A stretch of DNA of 64,000 nt from Paraburkholderia sp. IMGN_8 (GTDB taxonomy: Bacteria; Pseudomonadota; Gammaproteobacteria; Burkholderiales; Burkholderiaceae). A program made the position numbers and the translations under genes. The notes below the pieces were generated by a model. It was not told the origin of the DNA, ran no database searches, and saw nothing but the letters and a program-made list of their open reading frames with translations. The stretch is taken from positions 310,001 to 374,000 of the forward strand of contig NZ_CP150900.1 in the NCBI RefSeq assembly GCF_038050405.1, written 5' to 3'. Below are positions 31,557-41,897 of this stretch, piece after piece. Numbering within the stretch: position 1 is the first letter of the stretch; the number at the start of each line of letters is the position of its first letter.

Positions 31557-33420
31557 CGGTCTCGACCGACGCGCGCGCAATGCACTGCGCACCGTCTTTT
31601 TCCTGCTCGGCTGCCTGATCCTCGCCCAGTTCGGCGCACTTGCCCATGCCGCGGACGACTTCCTTGATCCCGCCGTGGCCTTCAAATTCAGCGCGACCGA
31701 GAAACCGGGCGAAGTCGACGTCACCTACAAGATCGCGGACGGCTATTACATGTACCGCGAGCGGTTTGCGTTCGCGACCCGCAACGGCACGACGACGATC
31801 GGTGAGCCGCAATTGCCAGCCGGACACGTGAAGTTCGACCAGACCTTCAACAAGAACGTCGAGACGTACCGCAATGAGTTGACGATCCGCATCCCCGTCA
31901 AGCAGGCGCAAGGGCCGTTCGACCTCGCGGTTACGTCGCAGGGTTGCGCGGACGCGGGCATCTGCTATCCGCCGATGGATCGCGTCTACCACGTGAGCGG
32001 GGCGGCATTGCAGTTGGCAGGCAGCGTCGGCGCGGCAGCCGCCACCCAGCAATCCGCAGCCGCCGACACGCCGTGGTATGAGCGCGCCACCAACGCTGAT
32101 TACGCGCAGTCGTTGCTGCAAGGCGGCGGCTTCTTCGCGATCATCGGGCTCTATTTTGTGGCCGGCGTCGTGCTCAGTTTGCTGCCGTGCTCGTATCCGA
32201 TGATTCCGATCCTGTCGGCGATCATCATCGGCGAAGGCGCCCGGGTGACGCGTGCTCGCGGGTTTGCGTTGTCGCTGGCGTATGTGGTCGGCATGGCACT
32301 GGTCTACACGGCGCTTGGCATAGCTGCCGCGCTCATTGGGCAGAGTCTCGGCGCGTGGCTGCAAAACCCGTGGGTGCTGGGCGCGTTTGGCGTATTGCTG
32401 ACGATTTTCGCACTGACCCTGATTGCGGGGTTCGATATCGCGTTGCCGCAGCGCTGGCAGGACGGCGTGTCGCGTGCGTCGACAGGGCGCTCAGGCGGCA
32501 AGTTCGCCGCGGTGGCCGCGATGGGGGCGCTGTCCGCGTTGGTGGTCGGGGCCTGCATGACGGCGCCGCTCTTCGCCGTTCTGGCGTTCATTGCGCACGC
32601 CGGCGACGCGCTGCTTGGCGGTGCCGCGCTGTTCTCGATGGGGCTCGGGCTCGGCGTGCCGCTCCTGATCATCGGCCTTGGCGCTGGTACCTTGTTGCCC
32701 CGCGCGGGCGCGTGGATGAACGGCGTGAAGGTGTTCTTCGGCGTCGTGCTGCTCGCCGCCGCGCTATGGATCGTGTGGCCCGTGCTCGGCGCCACTGCGA
32801 CGATGCTGCTGAGCGCGCTATGGTTGCTGGTCGCTGCGGCGGCGCTCGGCGTGTTCTCCTCGCTCGCCGAGGGCGCTTCCGTGTGGCGCCGGCTTGGCCG
32901 GGGCATCGGTGCGGCGCTGGCAATCTGGGCCGCTGTGCTGCTGGTGGGCTTGGCCGCTGGATCGTCCGATCCGTTGCGTCCGCTTGCTGTGTTGGCAGCC
33001 CGCGGCGGGGATGCGAGTGTAGCGAACGCCGCTAAAACGCCGAATTTGCCGCCACAGGGGGATCTCACGTTTGCCCCGGTTCGTTCCTCGACCGAACTCG
33101 ACCAGGCCGTCAAAACGGCTGCGCAGCCCGCCATGCTCGATTTCTATGCGGACTGGTGCGTGAGTTGCAAAGAGATGGAGAAATTCACCTTCAGCGATCC
33201 GCGCGTCCAAGCCAGGTTGAAGCAGATGAACCTGCTGCGCGCGGACGTCACCGCTAACAATACGGACGACCAAACGCTGCTCAAGCGTTTCGGTCTGTTC
33301 GGGCCGCCCGGTATCATCTTCTTCGATCACGGCGGTAATGAAGTGCTGCGTGTCGTGGGATATGAGTCTGCGGACAAATTCTTGCGCAGCCTCGATCGCG
33401 CAATCGCGCCCGGGGCGTAG
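31549..33420 (+). CDS. dsbD: thiol:disulfide interchange protein DsbD
   Basis: This 623-residue inner-membrane reductase passes electrons from cytoplasmic thioredoxin to the periplasm for DsbC/G and cytochrome c maturation. A signal peptide ends near ALAHAADDF (about residue 30). The periplasmic alpha domain contains CADAGICYPP. The eight-helix membrane domain has Cys214 (SLLPCSYP) and Cys336 (VVGACMTAP), the family's reactive pair. The thioredoxin-like C-terminal domain has Cys537-Val-Ser-Cys540 in YADWCVSCKEMEKF. ATG 31549 is chosen because the longer open frame upstream is the cutA gene in another frame. It lies near cytochrome genes, which fits the role. Confidence 0.95.
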   Translation: MFNGLDRRARNALRTVFFLLGCLILAQFGALAHAADDFLDPAVAFKFSATEKPGEVDVTYKIADGYYMYRERFAFATRNGTTTIGEPQLPAGHVKFDQTFNKNVETYRNELTIRIPVKQAQGPFDLAVTSQGCADAGICYPPMDRVYHVSGAALQLAGSVGAAAATQQSAAADTPWYERATNADYAQSLLQGGGFFAIIGLYFVAGVVLSLLPCSYPMIPILSAIIIGEGARVTRARGFALSLAYVVGMALVYTALGIAAALIGQSLGAWLQNPWVLGAFGVLLTIFALTLIAGFDIALPQRWQDGVSRASTGRSGGKFAAVAAMGALSALVVGACMTAPLFAVLAFIAHAGDALLGGAALFSMGLGLGVPLLIIGLGAGTLLPRAGAWMNGVKVFFGVVLLAAALWIVWPVLGATATMLLSALWLLVAAAALGVFSSLAEGASVWRRLGRGIGAALAIWAAVLLVGLAAGSSDPLRPLAVLAARGGDASVANAAKTPNLPPQGDLTFAPVRSSTELDQAVKTAAQPAMLDFYADWCVSCKEMEKFTFSDPRVQARLKQMNLLRADVTANNTDDQTLLKRFGLFGPPGIIFFDHGGNEVLRVVGYESADKFLRSLDRAIAPGA

Positions 33421-33499
33421 CCGAAAAGCGACTTGCGGTGGTGTGCGCGGTGATTCCCGCCGCGCGACCGGGCACGACTCACGGCACCGCACCGCCAAC

Positions 33500-33539
33500 A
33501 AAAAACGGAGGCGCGACTCAAAAGTCCGCCTCCGTTTTT
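33500..33539. terminator. bidirectional terminator between dsbD and hemB
   Basis: aaaaacggaggcg pairs perfectly with cgcctccgttttt (13 bp), with an inner stem gact/agtc. A-tract and T-tract flank both sides, so it can stop transcription of dsbD (plus) and hemB (minus). Confidence 0.9.
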
Positions 33540-33577
33540 CGTCACACTAACAACGCCCCGAAAAGCGGCGCATCAGC

Positions 33578-34810
<1,233 letters not shown>

Positions 34811-34838
34811 TCACCCTGTTTATCCGAAGCCGCCGCGC

Positions 34839-35492
34839 TTACTGCGCCGGGTCCGCTTCGCCCTTTGCGACGGGAATCAGCCAGCCTTCGATCAGCTCGT
34901 GCGCTTCGTCGAGCCCGATGCGCTTGAGCGCCGAGAACAGCTGGGCGGTCAGTTCGCCCCGGTAGCCGGCTGCACGATATTCAGCCAAACCTTTCTGTGT
35001 CGCGCGCAATGCGTTCGTGCTTTCCTGGCGCGTCAATTTGTCGCACTTAGTCAGCAGCGTGTGGATCGGCTTACCGGTCGGCGCGAACCACTCGATCATC
35101 CGGCGATCCAGATCGGTGAGCGGGCGGCGCGAGTCCATCATCAGGATCATGCCGCGCAATTGCGAGCGCGATTGCAGGTAGGTAGACAGCAGCGCTTCCC
35201 AGTGGGCCTTGGCCGCGCCCGGTACTTCGGCATAGCCGTAGCCCGGCAGGTCGACCAGATGCGCAGTCGGCTCGTCAGCCTTGCCAACCGAGAAGTAATT
35301 GATGTGCTGAGTGCGCCCAGGCGTCTTACTGGCGAATGCCAGCCGCTTCTGATTGCACAGAATATTGATGGCCGTCGACTTCCCCGCATTCGAGCGCCCG
35401 GCAAAGGCGATCTCAGGTTGCGCGGTGGCCGGCAAATCACGCAGGTGATTGACGGTCGTGAAAAAACGGGCTTGGTGGAGCAGGAAGGACAT
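34839..35492 (-). CDS. engB: ribosome biogenesis GTP-binding protein EngB (YihA/YsxC)
   Basis: This 217-residue essential GTPase is needed for 50S subunit assembly and, indirectly, cell division. The G1 motif [11 protein letters not shown], the G3 motif [11 protein letters not shown] and the G4 motif LTKCDKLTR are intact. ATG at 35492 gives [20 protein letters not shown], the Burkholderia-type start; 17 extra upstream codons lack similarity. It lies divergently from the cytochrome c gene and upstream of hemB on the same strand. Confidence 0.95.
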   Translation of the reverse strand: MSFLLHQARFFTTVNHLRDLPATAQPEIAFAGRSNAGKSTAINILCNQKRLAFASKTPGRTQHINYFSVGKADEPTAHLVDLPGYGYAEVPGAAKAHWEALLSTYLQSRSQLRGMILMMDSRRPLTDLDRRMIEWFAPTGKPIHTLLTKCDKLTRQESTNALRATQKGLAEYRAAGYRGELTAQLFSALKRIGLDEAHELIEGWLIPVAKGEADPAQ

Positions 35493-35575
35493 TTTCAGGC
35501 CAGGATTCGAGACGCCGGGGAACCCGGAGTGGGGACGGGTCAAGCCCGACTGGCGTCTTAGCGATTAGCGAGTTA

Positions 35576-35602
35576 TTGTACAATACGACGGTTTACTGAA
35601 AA
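35576..35602. promoter_or_regulatory. possible divergent promoter region for engB and the cytochrome gene
   Basis: A palindrome ttgtacaa (around 35577-35584) gives TACAAT-type -10 elements on both strands. On the minus strand TTTTCA lies 16 bases upstream as a -35. No good plus-strand -35 was seen. This is weak evidence. Confidence 0.35.
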
Positions 35603-35708
35603 CCTGAGGGGGCCAGCCCGCGTGCCTTGGCGGCTCTCAGCGGTCACTCAGTCGCCGTCGTATTTTGCAAAACCTCTAAAATCCCACAAGACGAAACAGG
35701 GTGTGCGA

Positions 35709-36362
35709 ATGAATCGACTGTGCAAGGCTCTGATGGTGCTTCAAGTAGCGGCAGGTCTTTCAGGTTTGGCAATTCAGGCACGAGCAGCAGATCCGGCAAA
35801 ACCGGACGTCAATCGGGGGCAGGCAATCGCGGTGCAGGTTTGTGCTTCATGCCACGGCGCGGACGGCAACAGTGCCGGCGGCGCGTATCCGAAGCTGGCG
35901 GGCCAGCATCCCGAGTATCTCGTCAAGCAGCTCAAGGATTTCAAGGCGCAGCCGGGCGCCAAGCAGCCCACGCGCAACAATGCGATCATGGCGGGCATGA
36001 CCGCGGCGCTGTCCGATCAGGACATGGTCAACGTTGCTGCCTATTTCGCCACACAGGCGCCGAAGCCAGGCTACGCGCATAACAAAGACACTGTAGCGCT
36101 CGGTCAGAAGATTTATCGCGGTGGGATTGCCGATAAGGGTGTGCCGGCGTGTGCGAGCTGCCACGGGCCGACTGGTCAGGGGATTCCGTCGCAATATCCG
36201 CGTCTGTCGGGGCAGTGGGCGGATTACACGGTGGCGCAGCTGACCGCGTTCACGCAAGGTCCGGGCGCGCGTAATAACAACGACGCGATGCATGCAACTG
36301 CAGCGCGTCTGTCGGACAGCGAGATCAAGGCTGTAGCCGATTACATCGCGGGCTTGCATTAA
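35709..36362 (+). CDS. dihaem cytochrome c, cytochrome c4 family
   Basis: This 217-residue periplasmic electron carrier has two haem c sites, Cys45-Ala-Ser-Cys-His49 and Cys148-Ala-Ser-Cys-His152, in two similar halves, as in cytochrome c4. The signal peptide (about 1-26) ends near AIQARAADP. Methionines in TRNNAIMAGM and NNDAMHATAA are candidate axial ligands. ATG 35709 is chosen because it begins the signal peptide. The gene precedes the System II haem-ligation genes resB and ccsA, which would mature it. It may carry electrons to terminal oxidases. Confidence 0.92.
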   Translation: MNRLCKALMVLQVAAGLSGLAIQARAADPAKPDVNRGQAIAVQVCASCHGADGNSAGGAYPKLAGQHPEYLVKQLKDFKAQPGAKQPTRNNAIMAGMTAALSDQDMVNVAAYFATQAPKPGYAHNKDTVALGQKIYRGGIADKGVPACASCHGPTGQGIPSQYPRLSGQWADYTVAQLTAFTQGPGARNNNDAMHATAARLSDSEIKAVADYIAGLH

Positions 36363-36412
36363 GAAGTCCGCACGCAAGTGCAACCGGTCCGATAAGGCCG
36401 GTACAAAACAAG

Positions 36413-36459
36413 AAAAGGGTGGGGGCGTCGTGCCTACGACAGCCCTTCACCCTTTTTTG
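36413..36459 (+). terminator. terminator after the cytochrome c4 gene
   Basis: aaaagggtg pairs with caccctttt, with an inner stem gtcgt-gcct-acgac and a further ggggc/gcccc-type region; six T follow. Transcription of resB 20 bases later may depend on read-through or a hidden promoter. Confidence 0.8.
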
Positions 36460-36478
36460 CTGTTCAGTCGGAGTATGA

Positions 36479-38701
36479 ATGAGCGTCACCACGTCGGGTA
36501 TGCAGTCGAAGTCGCGCAATCGCATCGTGCGCAGCATCATCGAAGTATTGAGTTCAATGCGCTTCGCGATCGCGCTGCTCGTGATCCTGTCGATTGCCAG
36601 CATTATCGGCACCGTCCTCACGCAGGACGATCCGTATCCCAACTACGTCAATCAGTTCGGCCCGTTCTGGGCGGACATCTTCCGCTCGCTGAGCCTGTAC
36701 ACGGTGTACAGCTCGTGGTGGTTCATGCTGATTCTCGGCTTCCTGATGGTGTCGGTATCGTTGTGCGTGATCCGCAATGCGCCGAAGATGGTCGCCGACG
36801 CGAAGAGCTGGAAGGACAAGGTTCGCGAAGGCAGCCTGCGCGCGTTCCACCACAAGGGCGAGTTCGCGGTGCACGGCACGCGCCTGCAGATCTCGGCGGT
36901 GCTGGCCAAACTCTCCGCCAAGCTCGGCTACAAGTTCGTCACGCGTGAGTCCGACGGCGCGACGCTGATCGCCGCCAAGCGCGGCGCGCTGACCAGGTTC
37001 GGCTACATCTCCGCACACCTCGCGATCGTCGTGATCTGTCTGGGTGGTTTGCTGGACAGCAATCTGCCGATCAAGCTGCAAATGTGGCTGTTCGACAAGT
37101 CGCCGATTCGCAGCAACACGGTGATCAACGACATTCCGCCAGAACATCGTCTGTCGCAATCGAATCCGACTTTCCGCGGTTATGCGTGGGTGCCGGAAGG
37201 GCAGCATGTGTCGACGGCGATCCTGAACCAGCCGGACGGCTCGTTGATTCAAGACCTGCCGTTCTCGATCGAGTTGAACAAGTTCATCGTCGACTATTAC
37301 TCCACCGGCATGCCGAAGCTGTTCGCGAGCGACATCGTCGTGGTGGACCACAAGACCGGCGCGCGCGTGCCGGCGCGAGTCGAAGTGAACAAGCCGTTCG
37401 AATACGACGGCGTGTCGATTTATCAGTCGAGCTTCCAGGACGGCGGCTCGCAGATGCAGATGACTGCATACCCAATGACCGGCAACAGCGCGAAGACCGC
37501 GCCGTTCGGCGGCACGATCGGCGGCAACGCGCCGTTGAGCACGGCCTCTCCGCTGGCTGATGGCCAGACTGTCGAATTCACCGATTTCCGTGCGATCAAC
37601 GTCGAAAACGTCTCGAACGGCAGCGGCCAGAACGATGCCCGCGGCGTCGCCGCGCATCGCTCGCTGAAAGAAGCGTTCGACGAGCGCCTCGGCTCCGGCG
37701 CGAAGAGCTCGAAACCGCTGGATCTGCATAACGTCGGCCCGTCGGTGCAGTACAAGGTGCGCGACAAAGACGGTCAGGCGCGCGAGTACAACAACTACAT
37801 GCTGCCGGTGGACGTAGGCGGCGAGCGGATGTTCCTCGCCGGCATGCGCCTGAATCCGGACGACCCGTTCCGCTACCTGCGCATTCCCGCCGACACCGGC
37901 GGCACCGTCAAGGAATGGATGAACCTGCGCGCCACGCTGGAAAATCCGGCCATGCGCGCCGCGGCCGCGCACCGTTTCGCGCTGCGTTCGGTGCCGGGCT
38001 CGAATACCGAGCTGCAGCAGCATCTGGAAGAAAGCGCGCTGCGTGTGCTGACCCTTTTTGCTGGCGCGGACGGCAGCATCAAGATGCCGAACGGCCAGAC
38101 GGTGGGCGGTTTCCAGGCGATCGCCGGTTTTATCGACCATTCGGTGCCGAAGGATGAACAGGAAAAGGCCGCGGGCCTGTTGCTGCGCATGCTTGAAGGC
38201 TCGACGTGGGACCTCTGGCAACTGTCGCGCGAACAGCTCGGCGAGCCTGACGCACAGGCCAATGCGGATGCCAGCCGCTTCGTTCAAAGCTCGATCAACG
38301 CAATATCCGACAGCTTTTTGTATGGATCGCCGGTCTACTTGCAGCTTGACTCCTTCAAGCAGGTGCAAGCTTCGGTATTTCAGTTGACGCGCGCGCCGGG
38401 TAAAAAAGTCGTGTATCTTGGCAGCTTGCTCCTCGTGCTGGGCATCTTTTCGATGTTCTACGTTCGCGAACGGCGCCTCTGGTTCTGGCTCAAAGACACC
38501 GCTCACGGCACGAATGTCGTGATGGCGATGTCGAGCGCGCGCAAGACGCTCGATTTCGAAAAGGAGTTCGTCCAAACGCGCGACGCCGTCGGCGCCGCGC
38601 TGGGCGCCAAACTCATCGATGCATCCGATGCCGCCGGCGCCTCCGACAAACCCGGCCATGCCGGCGCGCCGTCCGCACGCTCACAAGATTCAACCCGGTA
38701 A
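36479..38701 (+). CDS. resB: System II cytochrome c biogenesis protein ResB (CcsB)
   Basis: This 740-residue inner-membrane protein works with CcsA to deliver haem to apocytochromes c in the periplasm. Membrane segments are visible at about 29-48 (ALLVILSIASIIGTVL), 80-100 (WWFMLILGFLMVSVSLCVI), 170-190 (ISAHLAIVVICLGGLL) and near 645-665 (VVYLGSLLLVLGIFSMFYV). A large periplasmic domain of more than 400 residues lies between the third and fourth. Two starts are close together; ATG 36479 gives MSVTTSGMQSKSRNRIVRS. It ends four bases before ccsA. Confidence 0.93.
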   Translation: MSVTTSGMQSKSRNRIVRSIIEVLSSMRFAIALLVILSIASIIGTVLTQDDPYPNYVNQFGPFWADIFRSLSLYTVYSSWWFMLILGFLMVSVSLCVIRNAPKMVADAKSWKDKVREGSLRAFHHKGEFAVHGTRLQISAVLAKLSAKLGYKFVTRESDGATLIAAKRGALTRFGYISAHLAIVVICLGGLLDSNLPIKLQMWLFDKSPIRSNTVINDIPPEHRLSQSNPTFRGYAWVPEGQHVSTAILNQPDGSLIQDLPFSIELNKFIVDYYSTGMPKLFASDIVVVDHKTGARVPARVEVNKPFEYDGVSIYQSSFQDGGSQMQMTAYPMTGNSAKTAPFGGTIGGNAPLSTASPLADGQTVEFTDFRAINVENVSNGSGQNDARGVAAHRSLKEAFDERLGSGAKSSKPLDLHNVGPSVQYKVRDKDGQAREYNNYMLPVDVGGERMFLAGMRLNPDDPFRYLRIPADTGGTVKEWMNLRATLENPAMRAAAAHRFALRSVPGSNTELQQHLEESALRVLTLFAGADGSIKMPNGQTVGGFQAIAGFIDHSVPKDEQEKAAGLLLRMLEGSTWDLWQLSREQLGEPDAQANADASRFVQSSINAISDSFLYGSPVYLQLDSFKQVQASVFQLTRAPGKKVVYLGSLLLVLGIFSMFYVRERRLWFWLKDTAHGTNVVMAMSSARKTLDFEKEFVQTRDAVGAALGAKLIDASDAAGASDKPGHAGAPSARSQDSTR

Positions 38702-38705
38702 GATC

Positions 38706-39920
38706 ATGGATTTGACTCAGGTTTCTTCATCCTCCTCTACTTCGCCGTCGCGGCACCAGAAAGCGCCCGCTGGCGAGGCGTTCAACGCAGCGCAGTTCGA
38801 CGAGCGGCCGTTCCTGAAGCGCCTCGGCATGACCGACTGGCTGTTCGCCCTCGCGATGGTCGCGGGCGCGGGGTTCGCGCTGTCGCGCTATCACCCGTTC
38901 ATGAACTACTACGACAAACTGGTGCTGGTGTGCGCGGTGCCGGTGTTCGTCGTGCTCGGCTGGCGCTGGAAGCCGGTGCGCCCGCTGATGGTGGGTATCG
39001 CGGCGCTGTCGCTGTTTGCGATCCAGATCTATCAGGGCGATCTGACGCGCGCGGATAACGCGTTCTTCCTGAAGTATTTCCTGTCGAGCCAGTCCGCGAT
39101 TCTGTGGATGAGCGCGCTCTTCGTATTCGCCACGGTGTTCTACTGGATCGGCCTGCTGTCGCGCTCGCCGACCGGCGCCGCGATCGGCTCGAAGATGACC
39201 TGGGCCGCGGTGCTGATGGGCTTCGTCGGCCTGATGGTGCGCTGGTACGAGTCGTACCTGATCGGCGCGGACGTCGGTCATATTCCGATCTCGAACCTGT
39301 ATGAAGTGTTTGTGCTGTTCAGCCTGATCACCGCGCTGTTCTACCTGTACTACGAGCAGCACTACAATACCCGCGCGCTCGGCGCATTCGTGCTGCTGGT
39401 GATCAGCGCGGCCGTCGGCTTCCTGATGTGGTACTCGGTCGCGCGCGACGCGCAGCAGATCCAGCCGCTGGTGCCGGCGCTGCAAAGCTGGTGGATGAAG
39501 ATCCACGTGCCGGCGAACTTCATCGGTTACGGCAGTTTCGCGCTGTCGGCGATGGTCGGCGTCGCGTATCTGATGAAAGAGCGCGGCGTGCTGGCCGATC
39601 GCCTGCCGGCGCTCGACGTGCTCGACGACGTGATGTACAAGTCGATCGCCGTCGGCTTCGCGTTCTTCACGATCGCGACGATTCTCGGCGCGCTGTGGGC
39701 CGCCGAAGCATGGGGCGGCTACTGGAGCTGGGACCCGAAGGAGACGTGGGCGCTGATCGTCTGGCTGAACTATGCGGCGTGGCTGCATATGCGCCTGATG
39801 AAGGGCCTGCGCGGCGCAGTGGCGGCCTGGTGGGCGCTGACCGGCCTGCTGGTGACGACCTTCGCGTTCCTCGGCGTGAACATGTTCCTGTCGGGGCTGC
39901 ATAGCTACGGCAAGCTGTAA
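38706..39920 (+). CDS. ccsA: System II cytochrome c biogenesis protein CcsA (CcsB/CcmF-like WWD protein)
   Basis: This 404-residue inner-membrane haem-handling protein has the tryptophan-rich WWD signature WGGYWSWDPKETWALIVWL starting at Trp336. About eight membrane helices surround it, and histidines in conserved loops are expected haem ligands. ATG 38706 (MDLTQVSSSSSTSPSRHQ) follows resB by four bases; the longer upstream frame lies inside resB. It forms the haem ligation machinery with ResB; DsbD nearby may supply reductant. A terminator follows. Confidence 0.95.
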   Translation: MDLTQVSSSSSTSPSRHQKAPAGEAFNAAQFDERPFLKRLGMTDWLFALAMVAGAGFALSRYHPFMNYYDKLVLVCAVPVFVVLGWRWKPVRPLMVGIAALSLFAIQIYQGDLTRADNAFFLKYFLSSQSAILWMSALFVFATVFYWIGLLSRSPTGAAIGSKMTWAAVLMGFVGLMVRWYESYLIGADVGHIPISNLYEVFVLFSLITALFYLYYEQHYNTRALGAFVLLVISAAVGFLMWYSVARDAQQIQPLVPALQSWWMKIHVPANFIGYGSFALSAMVGVAYLMKERGVLADRLPALDVLDDVMYKSIAVGFAFFTIATILGALWAAEAWGGYWSWDPKETWALIVWLNYAAWLHMRLMKGLRGAVAAWWALTGLLVTTFAFLGVNMFLSGLHSYGKL

Positions 39921-39942
39921 GATCTGGCGTTCTGAACCGACT

Positions 39943-39978
39943 AAAAACCGCCGCGTGCTTCGCACCGGCGGTTTTTTT
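39943..39978 (+). terminator. terminator of resB-ccsA
   Basis: aaaaaccgccg pairs with cggcggttttt (11 bp), with an inner stem gtgc-ttc-gcac, and seven T follow. It lies 22 bases after the ccsA stop. Confidence 0.9.
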
Positions 39979-40106
39979 ATGGCTCGCGGAATATTTGCTG
40001 CATTCAACGTGTTTGTTAGAGCAGTACGTATGCATGGCTGGACAAGCCGATCATCAATCTGGCCCCGTAAAATGACCTAACCGATGGGCCGGCAAGGAGC
40101 AGCACG

Positions 40107-41102
40107 ATGTGGATCAAGCGAAGCGACAGAATTCAACTCACCGGCGATGACATTGCGCGCAGCGAAATCACGCCGCAGCGGGTTTTTGAAAACCGGCGGC
40201 GCGTGTTGCAGGCTGCGGGCGCGGTGGCGCTCGGCGGTCTGATCGGTGTGAATGGCGAGGCGCGGGCGGCGTATGCCTCGCCGGATCCGAAGGCGCAAAA
40301 GCTGGCGGCGAAGACCAACGCGAAATTTGTCGCGCTCGACAAGATCACGCCGTTCAAGGACATCACCACCTACAACAACTACTACGAGTTCGGTACCGAT
40401 AAAGCTGATCCGGGACAGAACGCCGGCACGCTGCGACCGCATCCGTGGAAGGTGAGCGTCGAAGGCGAGGTGAAGAATCCGAAGGTGTACGACATCGACG
40501 AATTGCTCAAGCTCGCGCCGCTCGAGGAGCGCGTGTACCGCCTGCGTTGCGTCGAAGGTTGGTCGATGGTGATTCCGTGGATCGGCGTGCCGCTTTCCGA
40601 ACTGATCAAGCGGGTTCAGCCGACCGGCAATGCCAAATACGTCCAGTTCATCACGCTGGCCGATCCTTCGCAGATGCCGGGCCTGTCGACGCCGGTGCTC
40701 GATTGGCCGTACTCCGAAGGGTTGCGGATGGATGAGGCGATGAATCCGCTGACGTTGCTGACGATGGGCCTCTACGGCCAGATATTGCCGAATCAGAACG
40801 GTGCGCCGATCCGCGTCGTGGTGCCGTGGAAATACGGCTTCAAGAGCGCGAAGTCGCTGGTCAAGATCCGCTTCCTCGACAAGCAGCCGCCGACCAGCTG
40901 GAACACGTACGCGTCGAACGAATACGGTTTCTATTCGAACGTGAACCCGAACGTCGATCATCCGCGCTGGAGCCAGGCGAGCGAGCGGCGCATCGGCGAG
41001 GACGGTTTCTTCACGCCCAAGCGCAAGACGTTAATGTTCAACGGCTATGGCGATCAGGTCGCGTCGCTGTATCAGGGCATGGACTTGAAGAAGAATTTTT
41101 GA
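40107..41102 (+). CDS. msrP: periplasmic methionine sulfoxide reductase, molybdopterin subunit MsrP (YedY)
   Basis: This 331-residue enzyme repairs oxidised methionines in envelope proteins. A twin-arginine signal, [17 protein letters not shown] (residues 29-45), marks export after folding with its molybdopterin cofactor. The molybdenum-ligating cysteine is Cys148 in [15 protein letters not shown]. The fold is of the sulfite oxidase family. It forms an operon with msrQ, which starts 11 bases after its stop and feeds it electrons from the membrane. Confidence 0.95.
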   Translation: MWIKRSDRIQLTGDDIARSEITPQRVFENRRRVLQAAGAVALGGLIGVNGEARAAYASPDPKAQKLAAKTNAKFVALDKITPFKDITTYNNYYEFGTDKADPGQNAGTLRPHPWKVSVEGEVKNPKVYDIDELLKLAPLEERVYRLRCVEGWSMVIPWIGVPLSELIKRVQPTGNAKYVQFITLADPSQMPGLSTPVLDWPYSEGLRMDEAMNPLTLLTMGLYGQILPNQNGAPIRVVVPWKYGFKSAKSLVKIRFLDKQPPTSWNTYASNEYGFYSNVNPNVDHPRWSQASERRIGEDGFFTPKRKTLMFNGYGDQVASLYQGMDLKKNF

Positions 41103-41113
41103 GCGGCGTGAAC

Positions 41114-41809
41114 ATGGCTTCCGATACGCAACCTGTTGCTCCAACCGAACGCAAAGTGCCGCGAGCACAATCCGCATCGACGACGGCAAAGCGGCCCACA
41201 ACCGGCGCACGCTGGATCGTACCGGCGAAGATCGCGGTGTTTATCGCGGCGTTGTACCCGCTCGCGCGCATTGTGCTGTTCGGCGTGACCGATCGGCTCG
41301 GCGCGAACCCAATCGAGTTCATCACGCGCTCGACGGGCCTTTGGACGCTCGTCTTCCTGTGCATCACGTTGGCCGTGACGCCGTTGCGCCGGTTGAGCGG
41401 CGTGCCGGCGCTGCTGCGGTTTCGTCGCATGCTTGGCCTGTACGCGTTTTTCTACGCGACGCTGCACTTTACGACCTACCTGTGGTTCGACAAATGGTTC
41501 GACGTTGCGGCGATTCTGAAGGACATCGGCAAGCGGCCGTTCATCACGGTCGGCTTTGCCGCGTTCGTGTTGCTGATTGCGTTGGCGCTCACGTCGCCGC
41601 GCGCGATGGTGCGCAAACTCGGACGCCGCTGGCAGACGTTGCATCGCACGATCTATGCGATCGGCGCGCTCGCGATTCTGCATTTCTGGTGGATGAAGGC
41701 GGGCAAGCATGACCTGCTGTTGCCGAGGATTTACGGTGCGATCATGGTTGCGCTGCTGGGATGGCGCTTGATCGTATGGATGCGTGAGCGGAGCTTGAAA
41801 ACGCGCTGA
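41114..41809 (+). CDS. msrQ: haem-binding membrane subunit MsrQ (YedZ)
   Basis: This 231-residue inner-membrane b-type haem protein passes electrons from the respiratory chain to MsrP. About five or six helices are visible, such as TLVFLCITLAVTPLRRL, FFYATLHFTTYLWF and AIGALAILHFWWM, with histidines in HFTTY, LHRTIY and LHFWW suited to haem. It belongs to the ferric-reductase-like transmembrane family. ATG 41114 is chosen; the longer open frame overlaps msrP. It is followed by a bidirectional terminator. Confidence 0.93.
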   Translation: MASDTQPVAPTERKVPRAQSASTTAKRPTTGARWIVPAKIAVFIAALYPLARIVLFGVTDRLGANPIEFITRSTGLWTLVFLCITLAVTPLRRLSGVPALLRFRRMLGLYAFFYATLHFTTYLWFDKWFDVAAILKDIGKRPFITVGFAAFVLLIALALTSPRAMVRKLGRRWQTLHRTIYAIGALAILHFWWMKAGKHDLLLPRIYGAIMVALLGWRLIVWMRERSLKTR

Positions 41810-41832
41810 CCGCGCTGCACAGTGCGCAATAG

Positions 41833-41868
41833 AAAAAGGCGATGCCACGGTGGCATCGCCTTTTTTTA
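41833..41868. terminator. bidirectional terminator between msrQ and lysA
   Basis: aaaaaggcgatgcca pairs perfectly with tggcatcgccttttt (15 bp) around a three-base loop. It serves the converging msrQ (plus) and lysA (minus). Confidence 0.92.
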
Positions 41869-41897
41869 TGCGTCAGCTTCGACGTCAGTTTTGACGT